Shown piece after piece: positions 20,810-30,368 of a stretch of DNA of 64,000 nt; positions within the stretch are counted from its first letter, which is position 1, and every line of letters starts with the position of its first letter. The notes beneath the pieces were generated by a model. It was not told the DNA's origin and did not search any database. It saw nothing but the letters and a program-made list of their open reading frames with translations. A program made the position numbers and the translations under genes. The DNA is from Brasilonema sp. CT11 (GTDB taxonomy: Bacteria; Cyanobacteriota; Cyanobacteriia; Cyanobacteriales; Nostocaceae): assembly GCF_017982655.1 (NCBI RefSeq), contig NZ_JABXYX010000019.1:41757-105756 (forward strand), read 5' to 3'.

Positions 20810-21712
20810 TTAAAAGGTATTTACACGAGATTTTTTGAGCAAAAAACTAGCAAGGATTACCGCTGCAACTAGTAACAGAAACGTACAAACAACCAAAGCT
20901 GCTCCGTATCCAAAATCTAAGTAGCGCATGATGGTAGAATAAATATACAGCGACACCACTTCCGTTGCACCACCTGGACCACCCCCAGTCATTACAGCAA
21001 TCAAGTCATAAACTCCAAAAGCTTGAGCAAACCGAAACAATGTGGCGATGAGGATTTGCGGTATCAACAAAGGCAGGGTAATTTGATAGAAGCTTTGCCA
21101 ACGTGTTGCACCATCAATTGCATGAGCTTCGTATAAGTCGGGTGAAATCGACTGCAAACCAGCTAATAACAAGATACTGATAAACGGAGTCGTTTTCCAG
21201 ACATCTCCAATTATCACGGCTATCATTGCCAATGTCGGATCTCCTAACCAGTTAATTCCACTTTTAATCAAGCCTAGCCGCATTAAAATATCATTGACAA
21301 CTCCAAACTGATCATTGAAAATCCAAGCCCAAGCAAGACCAATAAGAGCAGTAGGTAAAGCCCAAGGTAGGATAGCAATTGTACGCACCACACCCCTGCC
21401 AAAAAACTGCCTGTTCAACACTAAAGCTATACCTAATCCCAACAGTAACTCTAGCAACACTGTTGCAAAAGTAAATACTGTTGTCGTCCCGAAAGTCTGC
21501 CAAAAACGACCATCCCCCGACATCCGTACATAATTGCTAAAACCAGAAAAGACGGGTTGCAGATTTGTTGCTAAATTTTGGGTAAAGAAACTTAACCAAA
21601 AAGCACGAACTATTGGATATCCAAAGACAAACAACAGTAACAGCAACGCAGGTAGCAAGAAAATCCACGCTGTTCGTTGTTCTCGACTTCTGATCGTTTG
21701 TAGATTAGTCAT
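20810..21712 (-). CDS. Sugar ABC transporter permease (MalF type)
   Basis: The 300-aa inner-membrane permease starts with a TM (TAWIFLLPALLLLLFVFGYP). The EAA loop DLYEAHAIDGATRWQSFYQ lies near residues 195-213, followed by VMTGGGPGGATEV, the hallmark Gly-rich motif of the MalF/UgpA class. It pairs with the MalG-type permease downstream. Confidence 0.93.
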   Translation of the reverse strand: MTNLQTIRSREQRTAWIFLLPALLLLLFVFGYPIVRAFWLSFFTQNLATNLQPVFSGFSNYVRMSGDGRFWQTFGTTTVFTFATVLLELLLGLGIALVLNRQFFGRGVVRTIAILPWALPTALIGLAWAWIFNDQFGVVNDILMRLGLIKSGINWLGDPTLAMIAVIIGDVWKTTPFISILLLAGLQSISPDLYEAHAIDGATRWQSFYQITLPLLIPQILIATLFRFAQAFGVYDLIAVMTGGGPGGATEVVSLYIYSTIMRYLDFGYGAALVVCTFLLLVAAVILASFLLKKSRVNTF

Positions 21713-21752
21713 TAGTTATTGTATAAACCTGGTATACAAAGTTTCTGATCAA

Positions 21753-23066
21753 TTAGCCTTTAGCTTTTAGTAGTTGCCTAGTTTCACTAGCCGCAGCTTG
21801 CATTGCGCGCTCAGGAGTCAGGCGATTTGTGAGTGCTGCACTCAGGTAACGTTGCAAAATATCTGATGCTTGAGCATATTGAGCAATCGGCGGACGCAAA
21901 ATGGCTTTATCAGCTATTTTAAGTAACTCAGGATAATAGGGGTATTTACTAACAATTTGTGGATCTATAAACAGAGAACGTCGGCTTGGTACAAAACCCG
22001 CTTTCAAAATAAACTGGCGCTGTGCTTCTTCACTGGTAAAAAATTGAATTGCTTTCCAAGCTTCTTTAGGATGTTTTGATAATTTAGCGATTCCCAAACC
22101 CCAACCACCTAAACATCCTCCTCCACTATTTCCAGGGGTAGCAACCATTGGTTTAATGCCAATTTTACCTTTGAGAGGAGAATCTTGAGCATTTGCTAAG
22201 GGCCAAACATAAGGCCAACTGCGTAAAAATGCTGCTTGACCACTTTGAAAGATGCGTCTGGTATCTTCTTCTATATATGTTGTGACTCCAGGTGGAGAAA
22301 TTCCTTCTTGAATAGTGTCTTTGAGAAAGGCGATCGCTTTTACTGTCTCTGGTTTATCTAGCCCTACTTCTAAAGTATCAGGCTTCACCCAAAATCCACC
22401 AAAACCTTGCAAAACTTCCACAAACATAGCAGCTGAACCTTCATACTGGCGACCTTGCCAAAGGTAACCCCAATTAACTTTTTGTTGCTCTTTTAAGGAC
22501 TTAGAAATTTTAACTATGTCTGCGAATGTTTCTGGTGGTTTAAAACCTGCTTGTTTGAGCAAGTCTTCGCGGTAGTAGAAGACTCCAGCATCGCTTCGCA
22601 CAGGAATTCTGTAGAGTTTACCTTCGTAACGTCCACCTTCTACATCTTTGGGTGAGAATGCTGCTAATTCTGTTTTTGTGAGGCGATCGCTCAAATCTAA
22701 CAACCATCCTGCCGCAGCAAATTTGGGTGTCCAAATAACATCCATGTTGATTAAATCATAAGGAGAATCTCCCAAAATAAATGCTGAGGTATAAAGGTCT
22801 TCTAGTAAATTCGTCGAATTGGGACCTTCAACAATATTAATACGAATACCTGGGTTTTTTTCTTCAAAATCTTTGACGATGCCTTGCTTCCAAGGTTGAG
22901 CATCAGGAGCAGTCATCAGCATATTTAGGACAACTGGTTCCTGCGGTATGGCTTTCGGAATGGAAAGCAAGATGATGCCCAGTAGAACAGCAAATAATAT
23001 TCCTGTGCGCCATTTGAGTTTTCGTAATTTTTTCAGCTTTTGTTTTATTTTTTGGATTTTAGACAT
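21753..23066 (-). CDS. Sugar ABC transporter substrate-binding protein (family 1)
   Basis: This extracellular solute-binding protein is the first gene of the importer operon. A very basic N-terminus (KIQKIKQKLKKLRKLKWR) precedes one hydrophobic segment (ILFAVLLGIILLSIPKAI), so it is secreted or membrane-anchored. The mature part carries VVLNMLMTAPDAQPWKQG, YEGKLYRIPVRSDAGVFYY and GGWGLGIAKLSKHPKEAW, typical of maltose/glycerol-3-phosphate-type binders. A TTG at 23075 could be used, but the ATG at 23066 (MSKIQK) is preferred. Operon order is SBP, MalF, MalG, MalK. Confidence 0.9.
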   Translation of the reverse strand: MSKIQKIKQKLKKLRKLKWRTGILFAVLLGIILLSIPKAIPQEPVVLNMLMTAPDAQPWKQGIVKDFEEKNPGIRINIVEGPNSTNLLEDLYTSAFILGDSPYDLINMDVIWTPKFAAAGWLLDLSDRLTKTELAAFSPKDVEGGRYEGKLYRIPVRSDAGVFYYREDLLKQAGFKPPETFADIVKISKSLKEQQKVNWGYLWQGRQYEGSAAMFVEVLQGFGGFWVKPDTLEVGLDKPETVKAIAFLKDTIQEGISPPGVTTYIEEDTRRIFQSGQAAFLRSWPYVWPLANAQDSPLKGKIGIKPMVATPGNSGGGCLGGWGLGIAKLSKHPKEAWKAIQFFTSEEAQRQFILKAGFVPSRRSLFIDPQIVSKYPYYPELLKIADKAILRPPIAQYAQASDILQRYLSAALTNRLTPERAMQAAASETRQLLKAKG

Positions 23067-23199
23067 TTTTAGCAAAATATCTCTATTTTAGGAAAATTTT
23101 TTTTAAAGGTTTTGACGAAAACATTCTACTCTAGGATTTGCGACTAAAAAATTTACTTAAATATTTTTTCGGAATGTATCACCGAGCTAAGGTAGATAA

Positions 23200-24254
23200 T
23201 TTGGTTCCCCACGACGCACCGAATTAGAATTAGCGCGAGTAGAACTGCAAAATCGTGACGTAACGCTACATCCAGAAATTGAAGCGAGTTTAGAGTTTGT
23301 CTTAGGTCGAGATACTCGTAGTTCAATGGAGGAGTCTCGGCAACATTACGAGCGTAGTTTAGCACTTTTACAAGATTTTGACTCCCCAGTTCCCAAATTG
23401 CTAGAGCAACGCGCCTGTCTACTTTACTGCATGGGTTTGTGGTGGCGTACTTATGCTGTGCTAAATCATGTGGAGAGCGATCGCTACCGTGCTACGGCTA
23501 AAGATTATTTTCAAGAATGTATAACCGTATTTGAACAAGCTAACCGCCAAGATTTAGTAGCTAATTTTATCAATGGTTTGGGAGCAGTGCTGCAACGTAT
23601 GCATTGCTGGGATGAATTAGAACCCGTTGCTCGTAAAGCAATAGCTTTGCATCAAACCTATCCGCATCAGTTTAGACTGGCGAGAGCTTATGGTTTTTTG
23701 GCTGAGGTAGCAGTTGCTAAATCCGCTTGGAGAGAAGCTCAAGAAGCAGCAAAACAAGCTTTGGCGATTTTGGATAATGCAGCATCCACCGCCTAAAATT
23801 CTGTATCATCTGAAACAATTGCCGATTTATAATGGGAGCAATCGTCTCACCAAGGTTGGTATTTATTTACCTTAGCAAAGGCACAAATCGCACTTGGCGA
23901 GAAAAAAGAAGCCATAGCTACCTTAGAAACAGCTAAAGCACGAACCAAAGCACAATATGATCCAGAGCTTTACATTCAGATTTTGTGCGAGTTACGCGAC
24001 TGTTACTTTCAACAAGGTGAATATCTCAAAGCATTTGGTTCAAAAACACCCAATTTTCTAATAGTTCTCAGTACCGTGATGCTAGTTTCAGTCCGGACGG
24101 TAAAGCGATCGCTCTAGCAAGCTATGATGGAGTATCAGTTTTGAGTTGGGATTTAGATGATTTGCTTGTACGCGGTTGCAACGCAGCACGTGATTATCTA
24201 AAGAATAATCCAATGGTTGACAAGAGCGATTCTCGTTCCGAGAGGCTTCGCTAA
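23200..24254 (+). pseudogene. Decayed TPR plus WD40 protein
   Basis: A continuous run of TPR-like helices (RRTELELARVELQ... to about 23796) is broken by a stop. It resumes in another frame with WYLFTLAKAQIALGEKKEA, then changes frame again into a WD40 tail (FSPDGKAIALASYDG, then WDLDDLLVRGCNAARDYLK) ending at 24254. This tail is the usual end of cyanobacterial ATPase-TPR/WD40 (STAND-type) proteins. No start or ATPase region is left. The longest open piece (23326-23796) is a fragment, not a gene. Confidence 0.75.
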
Positions 24255-24391
24255 CGCACTCTCTGCGACGACATCAAATAAACAACCCCAAAGTTAATCC
24301 ACCACAGACACGTTAACAAAAAAATTTCCCCACAACTTTAAGCGACTTGTACAGTTTTGAGAGATGTGGGGGAACAGCTAGGGATTTATTG
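24150..24391 (+). repeat. Direct repeat copy A (WD40 tail and downstream region)
   Basis: This segment, from the codons for DLDDLLVRGC through ACATCAAATAAACAACCCCA to GAACAGCTAGGGATTTATTG, recurs in the same orientation at 29997-30262 with scattered substitutions and one 24-bp length difference. Confidence 0.8.
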
Positions 24392-24440
24392 TGGTCGATT
24401 TCTTTGAAAATGGCTGTCACTTCAATATTTTTACTCTAGA

Positions 24441-25553
24441 ATGTCCAAAATTTTCTTCCGCAGGCAATTACTTAATCACGGTATTAAAGCTTTAATCGGT
24501 CTTTCCACTTTAAGTTTAATTAGTCTACAGCGTAACCGTTCCGTTTCGGCGACAGATAAGGTTATTGCCAATCTAGAAACCCAAGTTCCTGTGTGGATGC
24601 AAGCTGCGTTAATTCCTGGTTTAGAGTTAGCAATTATTCGGGATGGAGAACTGTTTTGGAGTCGCGGCTTTGGGGTAAAGAATAGATATACGAAAAATCC
24701 TGTCACTAACGATACTGTATTTGCCGCTGCTTCCTTGAGTAAGCCTTTATTTGCTTACACAGTTTTTAAAATGGTGGAACAGGGGAAACTAAATTTAGAT
24801 ACTCCATTAACAGAATATACTGCTAAACCTTATATTTCTGACCCGAGAATTAAACTTATCACTACTCGCATGGTACTATCTCACACCACAGGTTTTCCAA
24901 ATTGGAGTGGTGATGATCCTCTCAAGATTGAGTTTTCTCCAGGTACAAAATTTAGTTACTCAGGAGAAGGCTATCTCTACTTACAGAAAGTCGTAGAAGA
25001 GATCATCCAACAACCTCTAAGCGAGTATTTACAAAAGCAGATTTTAGACCCCTTGGGGATGAACAGCAGTAGCTTCATCTGGCAACCAGCTTACCAAACA
25101 ACTGCTAGTGACGGACACGATCGCCAGGGTAAACCCATACCTACAAGTAAACCGAAACGAGTAAGTGTAGCTGGAAGTTTACGAACGACTGCCAGTGACT
25201 ATGCCCAATTTCTTACCGTTTTGATGAAGCCAGGTGAGGCTGATAGTCCTAGACTAACAGAAACGAGCTTAAATGAGATGTTGCGATCGCAAATTCAAAT
25301 TAATCAGTCTCTATCTTGGGGCTTAGGTTGGGGATTAGAAAAAGTGAAAGATACTTCTTTCTTTTGGCATTGGGGCGATCTCACTACATTTAAATGTTTT
25401 ACACTGGCTTCCAGAGAATTAGGCACAGGAATCGTGATTTTAACGAACAGTCAAAATGGCTTAAAAATTTGCCAAAACATCGTCTCCCAAGCAATTGGTG
25501 GACAACATCCGACTTTCAATTTTAAGATGTTTAATTACTCTCTAACGCATTAA
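24441..25553 (+). CDS. Serine hydrolase, class C beta-lactamase/PBP-like
   Basis: The 370-aa secreted protein has an N-terminal signal-like segment (ALIGLSTLSLISLQ). It has the beta-lactamase/D-Ala peptidase fold, with the SxxK motif ASLSKPLFAY near residue 98 and the YxN-position motif YSGEGYLYL near 174. The KTG-position is replaced by HWGD near 312. Such proteins (EstB/PBP4*-like) are often esterases or peptidases, not true beta-lactamases. The substrate is unknown. It lies just after direct-repeat copy A and is convergent with the next gene. Confidence 0.87.
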   Translation: MSKIFFRRQLLNHGIKALIGLSTLSLISLQRNRSVSATDKVIANLETQVPVWMQAALIPGLELAIIRDGELFWSRGFGVKNRYTKNPVTNDTVFAAASLSKPLFAYTVFKMVEQGKLNLDTPLTEYTAKPYISDPRIKLITTRMVLSHTTGFPNWSGDDPLKIEFSPGTKFSYSGEGYLYLQKVVEEIIQQPLSEYLQKQILDPLGMNSSSFIWQPAYQTTASDGHDRQGKPIPTSKPKRVSVAGSLRTTASDYAQFLTVLMKPGEADSPRLTETSLNEMLRSQIQINQSLSWGLGWGLEKVKDTSFFWHWGDLTTFKCFTLASRELGTGIVILTNSQNGLKICQNIVSQAIGGQHPTFNFKMFNYSLTH

Positions 25554-25596
25554 TTTTGCACTTTTTCTTGCTGTTTTCATCCGCATGAATACAAGT

Positions 25597-26841
25597 TTAT
25601 CTTTGTTCATCTGCCTTCATCTGCGGTTCCTTAGTTTTTTTTGCCTCGGCTAACATTAAATTTGAATCATTCACTCCAAATTTGTAACCAACACCAAAAT
25701 TCAGAGGCTTAATACTCTTATTTTTTAGATAAACTTTCCTTAAATCAGATTGATAGCGGTTTGCAAACAAACCAATGGGCTTGGTATAATTACCATACAA
25801 ATTTAAGTCCCATTTTGAATTTTCAAAAGCTTTAAAGGGCATACCAGAATCATCTTGCAATACATAGTGACTTTGAGTCAAAATTAACTTTTTAATATCA
25901 GAAAAAGTTTCGTAGTACATCAAATACGATGCGGCTTTTAAATAAGTAACTTTATTGTCTAATTGACTAACAAATTTTTTAAACTCCGGTCGTTTTTTCA
26001 GTCCATCATCTGATAAATCAGTTGAGAAATAATACAGAGTATGAGCTTCAGATTTTCCTTTTGGGACAAATGTCATCTTGACTCCGGAAACCATACCTTT
26101 TTGGAATGGCTGGATTTTAGCATCTTTGTCTAATCCAATCTGTTGCACATCAAGGATACGATTTTCAGTACGTGCCAGAAATACATACAAAATTGGTAAA
26201 ACTCCTTGTTTCTGTAAGTCTACCTTCATTTCATTAGTGCGGAAAAAGCTAAATTGCAGAATTGCATAAAGAGAACCTCTGACTTCCTGCAACTTCAAAT
26301 CGCGCTTACTATCCGAGAGACTAGCCAAATCAAAAACGCTACCCGCTGGTTCTAAACCCACTAGCACGTATTTATTCCCTTGTGGAAAAAAAGAATAAGC
26401 ATATAAAAAATCAGGCCCGCTGAAGGGATAAAAAATAGACTGATAACGAATTTGCTTTAATTCTTGCTGCGACCATTTTCTAACTTTCGTTAATTGTTGG
26501 CTTTCTAATTTTGACCAAGTATTATCAAAAAATCGGCGATGATTTTGCCAGGTTTCATTATTTTGGAATCGAGATAAAGAACTTTTACTATCTACATTCA
26601 TACCAGCAAGGAATTTAGCTGTATTCGTAAATTTTTCAGATTTTGCTTGGTCGAATGTTGGAGTTGGTTTTGGCGAAGCTTGAGGAGTTAAGTTTACGGA
26701 GACTGATTCCTGATTTTCTTGCTTGCTGATTGTATTGTTTTTCTTAATTTGATTTCCATAAAACCAGTTGATGATAAAGTAACTTGCACTACAAAGAACG
26801 CTACAAACGATAAAGAGGAAGATAATGTTTGTTTTTTTCAT
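25597..26841 (-). CDS. Unknown membrane-anchored extracytoplasmic protein
   Basis: This 414-aa protein has a single N-terminal hydrophobic segment (IIFLFIVCSVLCSASYFII, residues 6-24), a Pro/Ser/Gln-rich linker and a soluble domain I do not recognise. That domain holds IRYQSIFYPFSGPDFLYAYSFF-like, NKYVLVGLEPAGSVFDL and DGLKKRPEFKKFVSQLDN segments and a C-terminal PLNFGVGYKFG stretch. It is probably periplasmic. It is convergent with the serine hydrolase. No function is assigned. Confidence 0.7.
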   Translation of the reverse strand: MKKTNIIFLFIVCSVLCSASYFIINWFYGNQIKKNNTISKQENQESVSVNLTPQASPKPTPTFDQAKSEKFTNTAKFLAGMNVDSKSSLSRFQNNETWQNHRRFFDNTWSKLESQQLTKVRKWSQQELKQIRYQSIFYPFSGPDFLYAYSFFPQGNKYVLVGLEPAGSVFDLASLSDSKRDLKLQEVRGSLYAILQFSFFRTNEMKVDLQKQGVLPILYVFLARTENRILDVQQIGLDKDAKIQPFQKGMVSGVKMTFVPKGKSEAHTLYYFSTDLSDDGLKKRPEFKKFVSQLDNKVTYLKAASYLMYYETFSDIKKLILTQSHYVLQDDSGMPFKAFENSKWDLNLYGNYTKPIGLFANRYQSDLRKVYLKNKSIKPLNFGVGYKFGVNDSNLMLAEAKKTKEPQMKADEQR

Positions 26842-27027
26842 TTTTGGTTCAGAAATATTTAAAAATATTTAACTTTTGACTCAATACCTACAAGACTCTT
26901 ATTCTCTTTTTGCTCAACTAGGTAATTTTTTTTATTACTTCACTATTGGGCATTTGTACGAGCCATTTTTAGAAATAAAATAGTATGACTATAATTCTTT
27001 GTGATTTCTCTCGCAAATCAAAACTCC

Positions 27028-28347
27028 TTAAGACAAATTCACTTTATTTTTAGTTGTTAATAGATAAACGACTATACCTACAGCTAAAGTTGCAAATCCG
27101 GCGAAAGATTCAACTGGTTTATCACGCAAAATAAACACCAACATCCACACACTAATTGCTAAAAAGATAATGGGTGTAATAGGATAGCCCCAAGTACGAT
27201 AGGGTCGGGCTATGTCAGGATATCTTATTCTCGCAACGAATACTCCTAATACAGTGAGAAAGGAAGATAAAGTCAGGGTAAATCCTAGATAAGTAATGAC
27301 TGCTTCAAAACTAGAAGTAATAAGTAAAACAGTCACCAAAAATAATTGAAGGAAAATTGCATAGTAAGGAATATCCTGAGCATTCTTTTTGGCAAGTACT
27401 TTAAACAGTGGGATATCTTCGCCAATGACTTGGGTAACTCTAGGTCCAGCTAACACCATTGAACTTATAGAAGAAATGAGTCCTACAGAAATGAGTAACC
27501 CCATTATCTTTGCCCCATTTATACTAAAAAACTGATTGGCAGCTATGTAACCCACCTCAAGTTGTCCTGCTAATTTTTGCATCGGTGTAGTATATAAAAA
27601 CATCAAATTCAGCAGCAAGTATAATATCAGAACAATGAGAGTTCCAACAATTAAAGCACGGGGTAAATTTTTTTCTGGTTGTTGAACCTCATTGGCTAAA
27701 TAAACAGCTGCATTCCAGCCGGAATAAGAATAGATAACATACACAAGAGAAATCGCAAACGGAGAACTGAAAATTGTCTCAACATCTGCTGCTGTAGGTA
27801 CAAAGCTTAATGATTGCGGTTCTGCCAACAGAAAACCACAAATTATCAGCACAACTATCAACAGGACTTTGAGCACAGTGAAGATGAGTTGAAACTTACT
27901 GCCAAATCGCAGATTTTGAGTGTGAATTAAGGAAATTCCAACTACGACTAATAAAGCTATTGGGATTGAGGGAAGGATGGGAAACACGCTTTTTAAATAC
28001 TGTCCCAGTGCCATTGCAGCTGCTGCAATTGGTGCCGCAAAGCCTACTGTCACTGATACCCATCCTGATAAAAAGCCGATGATAGGATGATAAATACGAG
28101 ATAAATAATAGTACTCACCACCGTTGCGTGGCATTGCTGCTGCTAGTTCGCTATAAGACAAAGCACCACATAAGGCGAAAATGCCTCCTAGGAACCACAA
28201 AAATAGAAGCGCAAAAATAGATTTGATATTTACAACTTGGAAACCTAAGCTAGTAAATACGCCTGTACCAATCATATTGGCTACTACAATACAGGTAGCA
28301 GTAGATAGGTTGATACTCTGAGAGTTTTGTTGCTGATTTAAGGACAT
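27028..28347 (-). CDS. APC family amino acid permease
   Basis: The 439-aa integral membrane protein has about 12 TM helices. It carries the APC superfamily helix-1 motif (NMIGTGVFTSLGFQ, about 24-37) and helix-2 Gly-rich region (LWFLGGIFALCGALSYSELAAAMPRNGGEYYYLSRIY). It belongs to the amino acid/polyamine/organocation transporters (LAT-like). The substrate is not determinable by eye. It is on the minus strand between two unrelated secreted proteins. Confidence 0.9.
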   Translation of the reverse strand: MSLNQQQNSQSINLSTATCIVVANMIGTGVFTSLGFQVVNIKSIFALLFLWFLGGIFALCGALSYSELAAAMPRNGGEYYYLSRIYHPIIGFLSGWVSVTVGFAAPIAAAAMALGQYLKSVFPILPSIPIALLVVVGISLIHTQNLRFGSKFQLIFTVLKVLLIVVLIICGFLLAEPQSLSFVPTAADVETIFSSPFAISLVYVIYSYSGWNAAVYLANEVQQPEKNLPRALIVGTLIVLILYLLLNLMFLYTTPMQKLAGQLEVGYIAANQFFSINGAKIMGLLISVGLISSISSMVLAGPRVTQVIGEDIPLFKVLAKKNAQDIPYYAIFLQLFLVTVLLITSSFEAVITYLGFTLTLSSFLTVLGVFVARIRYPDIARPYRTWGYPITPIIFLAISVWMLVFILRDKPVESFAGFATLAVGIVVYLLTTKNKVNLS

Positions 28348-28464
28348 TCTTTTGTTTATTATCTTGATTCAAGACTTAGGATACAATTATTTAGGATTTA
28401 TCCAGTGAGAAAATTTTATTCTCTGTATGAATATCTAAAGTTTTTTATTTTGAATTTATAATTT

Positions 28465-29751
28465 TTAATTTGGAATTCCCCTTTTGGGCATTGACCTCGA
28501 ATTGCGAGAAGTCATACGATTATAAACAAGACGAGAGATCTGTGGAAAAATTTGTGTATCATTAGCGTATGCCGAATCTTCAGCAAAAATTGCTAAAATA
28601 TAAGTAGCTCCACTATTTCCTGTGGTAATCATTGCAGTCTCTGCGCGGGAAAGAGAAACCCAGCCAGCCTTAGAATAAAATTGGGCATTAGTTTTAGATA
28701 AAGACTCACCAAAAAAGCTTTCTACAGGGTTGAATCCATCAGACTCTAGCTGTTTTTTTTGCCAAACTTTGGGATTTAAATCTCTTTTTAGCCAAGCGCA
28801 CATTTTTTTGCTCGCTTGTGGAGAAACAGCTTGACCTGCGTAACAAATTTCGTACAATAGTCTGGCTCCCTGTTCGGTTGTTATCTTATTCCAATTCCAA
28901 ATTGGATTGCCTAATATTTGCAATTCGCTGCCTTCGGGTTCTGAAAGATTGAGGTAGTCTATCGGAAATGTTTTTTGGCTAATATTAATATGCTTGTAAC
29001 CTGCTTTCTGGAAAAATCGGTTAACTTCTTGACGTTTGTTTTTCCAAATTTTCAATTTTTCACTCTCTAGTTTTGGTTCAGAGTGCGTATCTGTCACTTC
29101 GTCAAGAATGAAGCTAGCAGCCTCATTATCAGACTCCTTAATCATCTTCGCTAGATAAGGAGTAAAATCTTCTTCATTTTTCCAAAGATTGCTTTCTATT
29201 TGAGCATATAAAATTACCATCCAAAATAACTTGACTACGCTGGCTGGATATCTCGGTGTATCTTGCTGATATGCCGCAGTCTCGCCAGTTTTTGCATCTA
29301 TCAAGCTAATTGATAAAGCCTTTTTGGGCAGACCTTTAGCAGTCGTAAGATTTACAACATCGTTGACAATTGCTTGCAACTCCTGACTCTGCTTAAATTT
29401 TGGAGGTGCTTTGAGATTGTAAACAACTTCTGAATATTGTGTCGCTTGACGAAAGCGAATGGGCAGTGACTTGGCTATAGCCCAGTCAGGAAGTTTTGGA
29501 GGAGTCGTAGGTGAATAAAACGCTTCCTTGGGAGATGATGTGGCAGAAACCTGGACAGGAAGTTTTGGAGGAGTGGTAAGTGAATGGAACGCTTGCCTAG
29601 AAGATGATGTGGCAGAATGTTCTGTTTGATGTTTGGTTATTAAAGTGGCTACTAAAACACACGCAATGAAAAATGTTACAATTTTTACTTTACCAATCAA
29701 GCGTAGTTTTGAGAGTTGGTTAAGAAAAATTTTTTTGCACGATTTCCCCAT
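28465..29751 (-). CDS. Serine hydrolase, class A beta-lactamase-like
   Basis: The 428-aa protein has one N-terminal TM/signal (VTFFIACVLVATLI). A linker contains two tandem copies of SATSS-x3-AF-S-TTPPKLP (about residues 47-92). The penicillin-binding fold follows with SxxK as ASVVKLFW (near 170), SDN as KESDNEAASF (near 209) and a KTG-like SKAGWVS near 367. All three catalytic motifs are present in class A order. It may be a peptidoglycan peptidase or lactamase-like enzyme on the periplasmic side. The linker duplication is unusual. Confidence 0.85.
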   Translation of the reverse strand: MGKSCKKIFLNQLSKLRLIGKVKIVTFFIACVLVATLITKHQTEHSATSSSRQAFHSLTTPPKLPVQVSATSSPKEAFYSPTTPPKLPDWAIAKSLPIRFRQATQYSEVVYNLKAPPKFKQSQELQAIVNDVVNLTTAKGLPKKALSISLIDAKTGETAAYQQDTPRYPASVVKLFWMVILYAQIESNLWKNEEDFTPYLAKMIKESDNEAASFILDEVTDTHSEPKLESEKLKIWKNKRQEVNRFFQKAGYKHINISQKTFPIDYLNLSEPEGSELQILGNPIWNWNKITTEQGARLLYEICYAGQAVSPQASKKMCAWLKRDLNPKVWQKKQLESDGFNPVESFFGESLSKTNAQFYSKAGWVSLSRAETAMITTGNSGATYILAIFAEDSAYANDTQIFPQISRLVYNRMTSRNSRSMPKRGIPN

Positions 29752-29921
29752 ATTTTTCTAACTTTTGAGAGAGGAAAAATATAAAAAGCATTTTTTATGT
29801 TATTAGTAGAACGCCACTGTATATAGCAATATTAAATCATAAGCCGCTTCAGAAAACCTACAAAAATCTGGGTAATCTAGACGTAATAGCCTCAGCTAGC
29901 GCAACAAAAATAAAACTCTTT

Positions 29922-29957
29922 CCCCTACACCCCTACACCCCTACACCCTTACACCCT
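29922..29957. repeat. Heptameric tandem repeat (CCCTACA units)
   Basis: About five copies of CCCCTACA/CCCTTACA-type heptamers. The same family occurs inverted at 36626-36660 and again at 60143-60179. It is a short tandem repeat, not a CRISPR array. Confidence 0.9.
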
Positions 29958-29996
29958 GCCCGTAGCGAAGCGGTTCCTCTTAGGAACTAGGGCATT

Positions 29997-30140
29997 GACC
30001 TTAATCAACTTCTCAAGCGTGGTTGCGATGCAGCGCGTGATTATCTCAACAATAATCCCAAGGCAAAGAGCGATTCTCGTTCTGAGAGGCTAAGCGCGGC
30101 TAGGCGCACGCACTCGCGTTCGCTAACGCACTCTGTGTGA
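29997..30140 (+). pseudogene. WD40 C-terminal tail fragment
   Basis: An open stretch of 47 codons encodes DLNQLLKRGCDAARDYLNNNP, the C-terminal tail of cyanobacterial WD40 STAND-type proteins, then runs into repeat-derived residues and a TGA. No upstream WD40 blades remain. It is parallel to the tail in the pseudogene ending at 24254. Confidence 0.75.
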
Positions 30141-30262
30141 CGACATCAAGTAAACAACTCCAAAATTAATCCACCACAGACACGTTAACAAAAAAATTCC
30201 CCCACAACCCTACCGACTTATACAGTCTTGAGAGATGTGGCGGAACAGCTAGGGATTTATTG
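29997..30262 (+). repeat. Direct repeat copy B (WD40 tail and downstream region)
   Basis: Same-orientation partner of 24150-24391. It includes the WD40 tail, CCACAGACACGTTAACAAA and GAACAGCTAGGGATTTATTG, with a 24-bp REP-like insertion near 30090-30120. The 617-bp gap 29752-30368 otherwise holds only the heptamer repeat and unassigned sequence. Confidence 0.8.
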
Positions 30263-30368
30263 AGGAACTATCACAATTAGAAAAAGGTTTTTTAACCTCA
30301 GATTTAGTTTGCCCATCAGGAAATTTCTCGTTCATCAGCGGGTTTACCCTGAGCGGAGCCGAAGGGTG

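Noticed and set aside
23326..23796. Intact TPR gene of 156 aa
   Set aside because: The homology continues upstream of the ATG and downstream in other frames, so it is part of a decayed larger gene.
29922..29957. Possible CRISPR-like array
   Set aside because: Units are 7-8 bp without spacers; the same heptamers recur at 36626 and 60143. It is a short tandem repeat.
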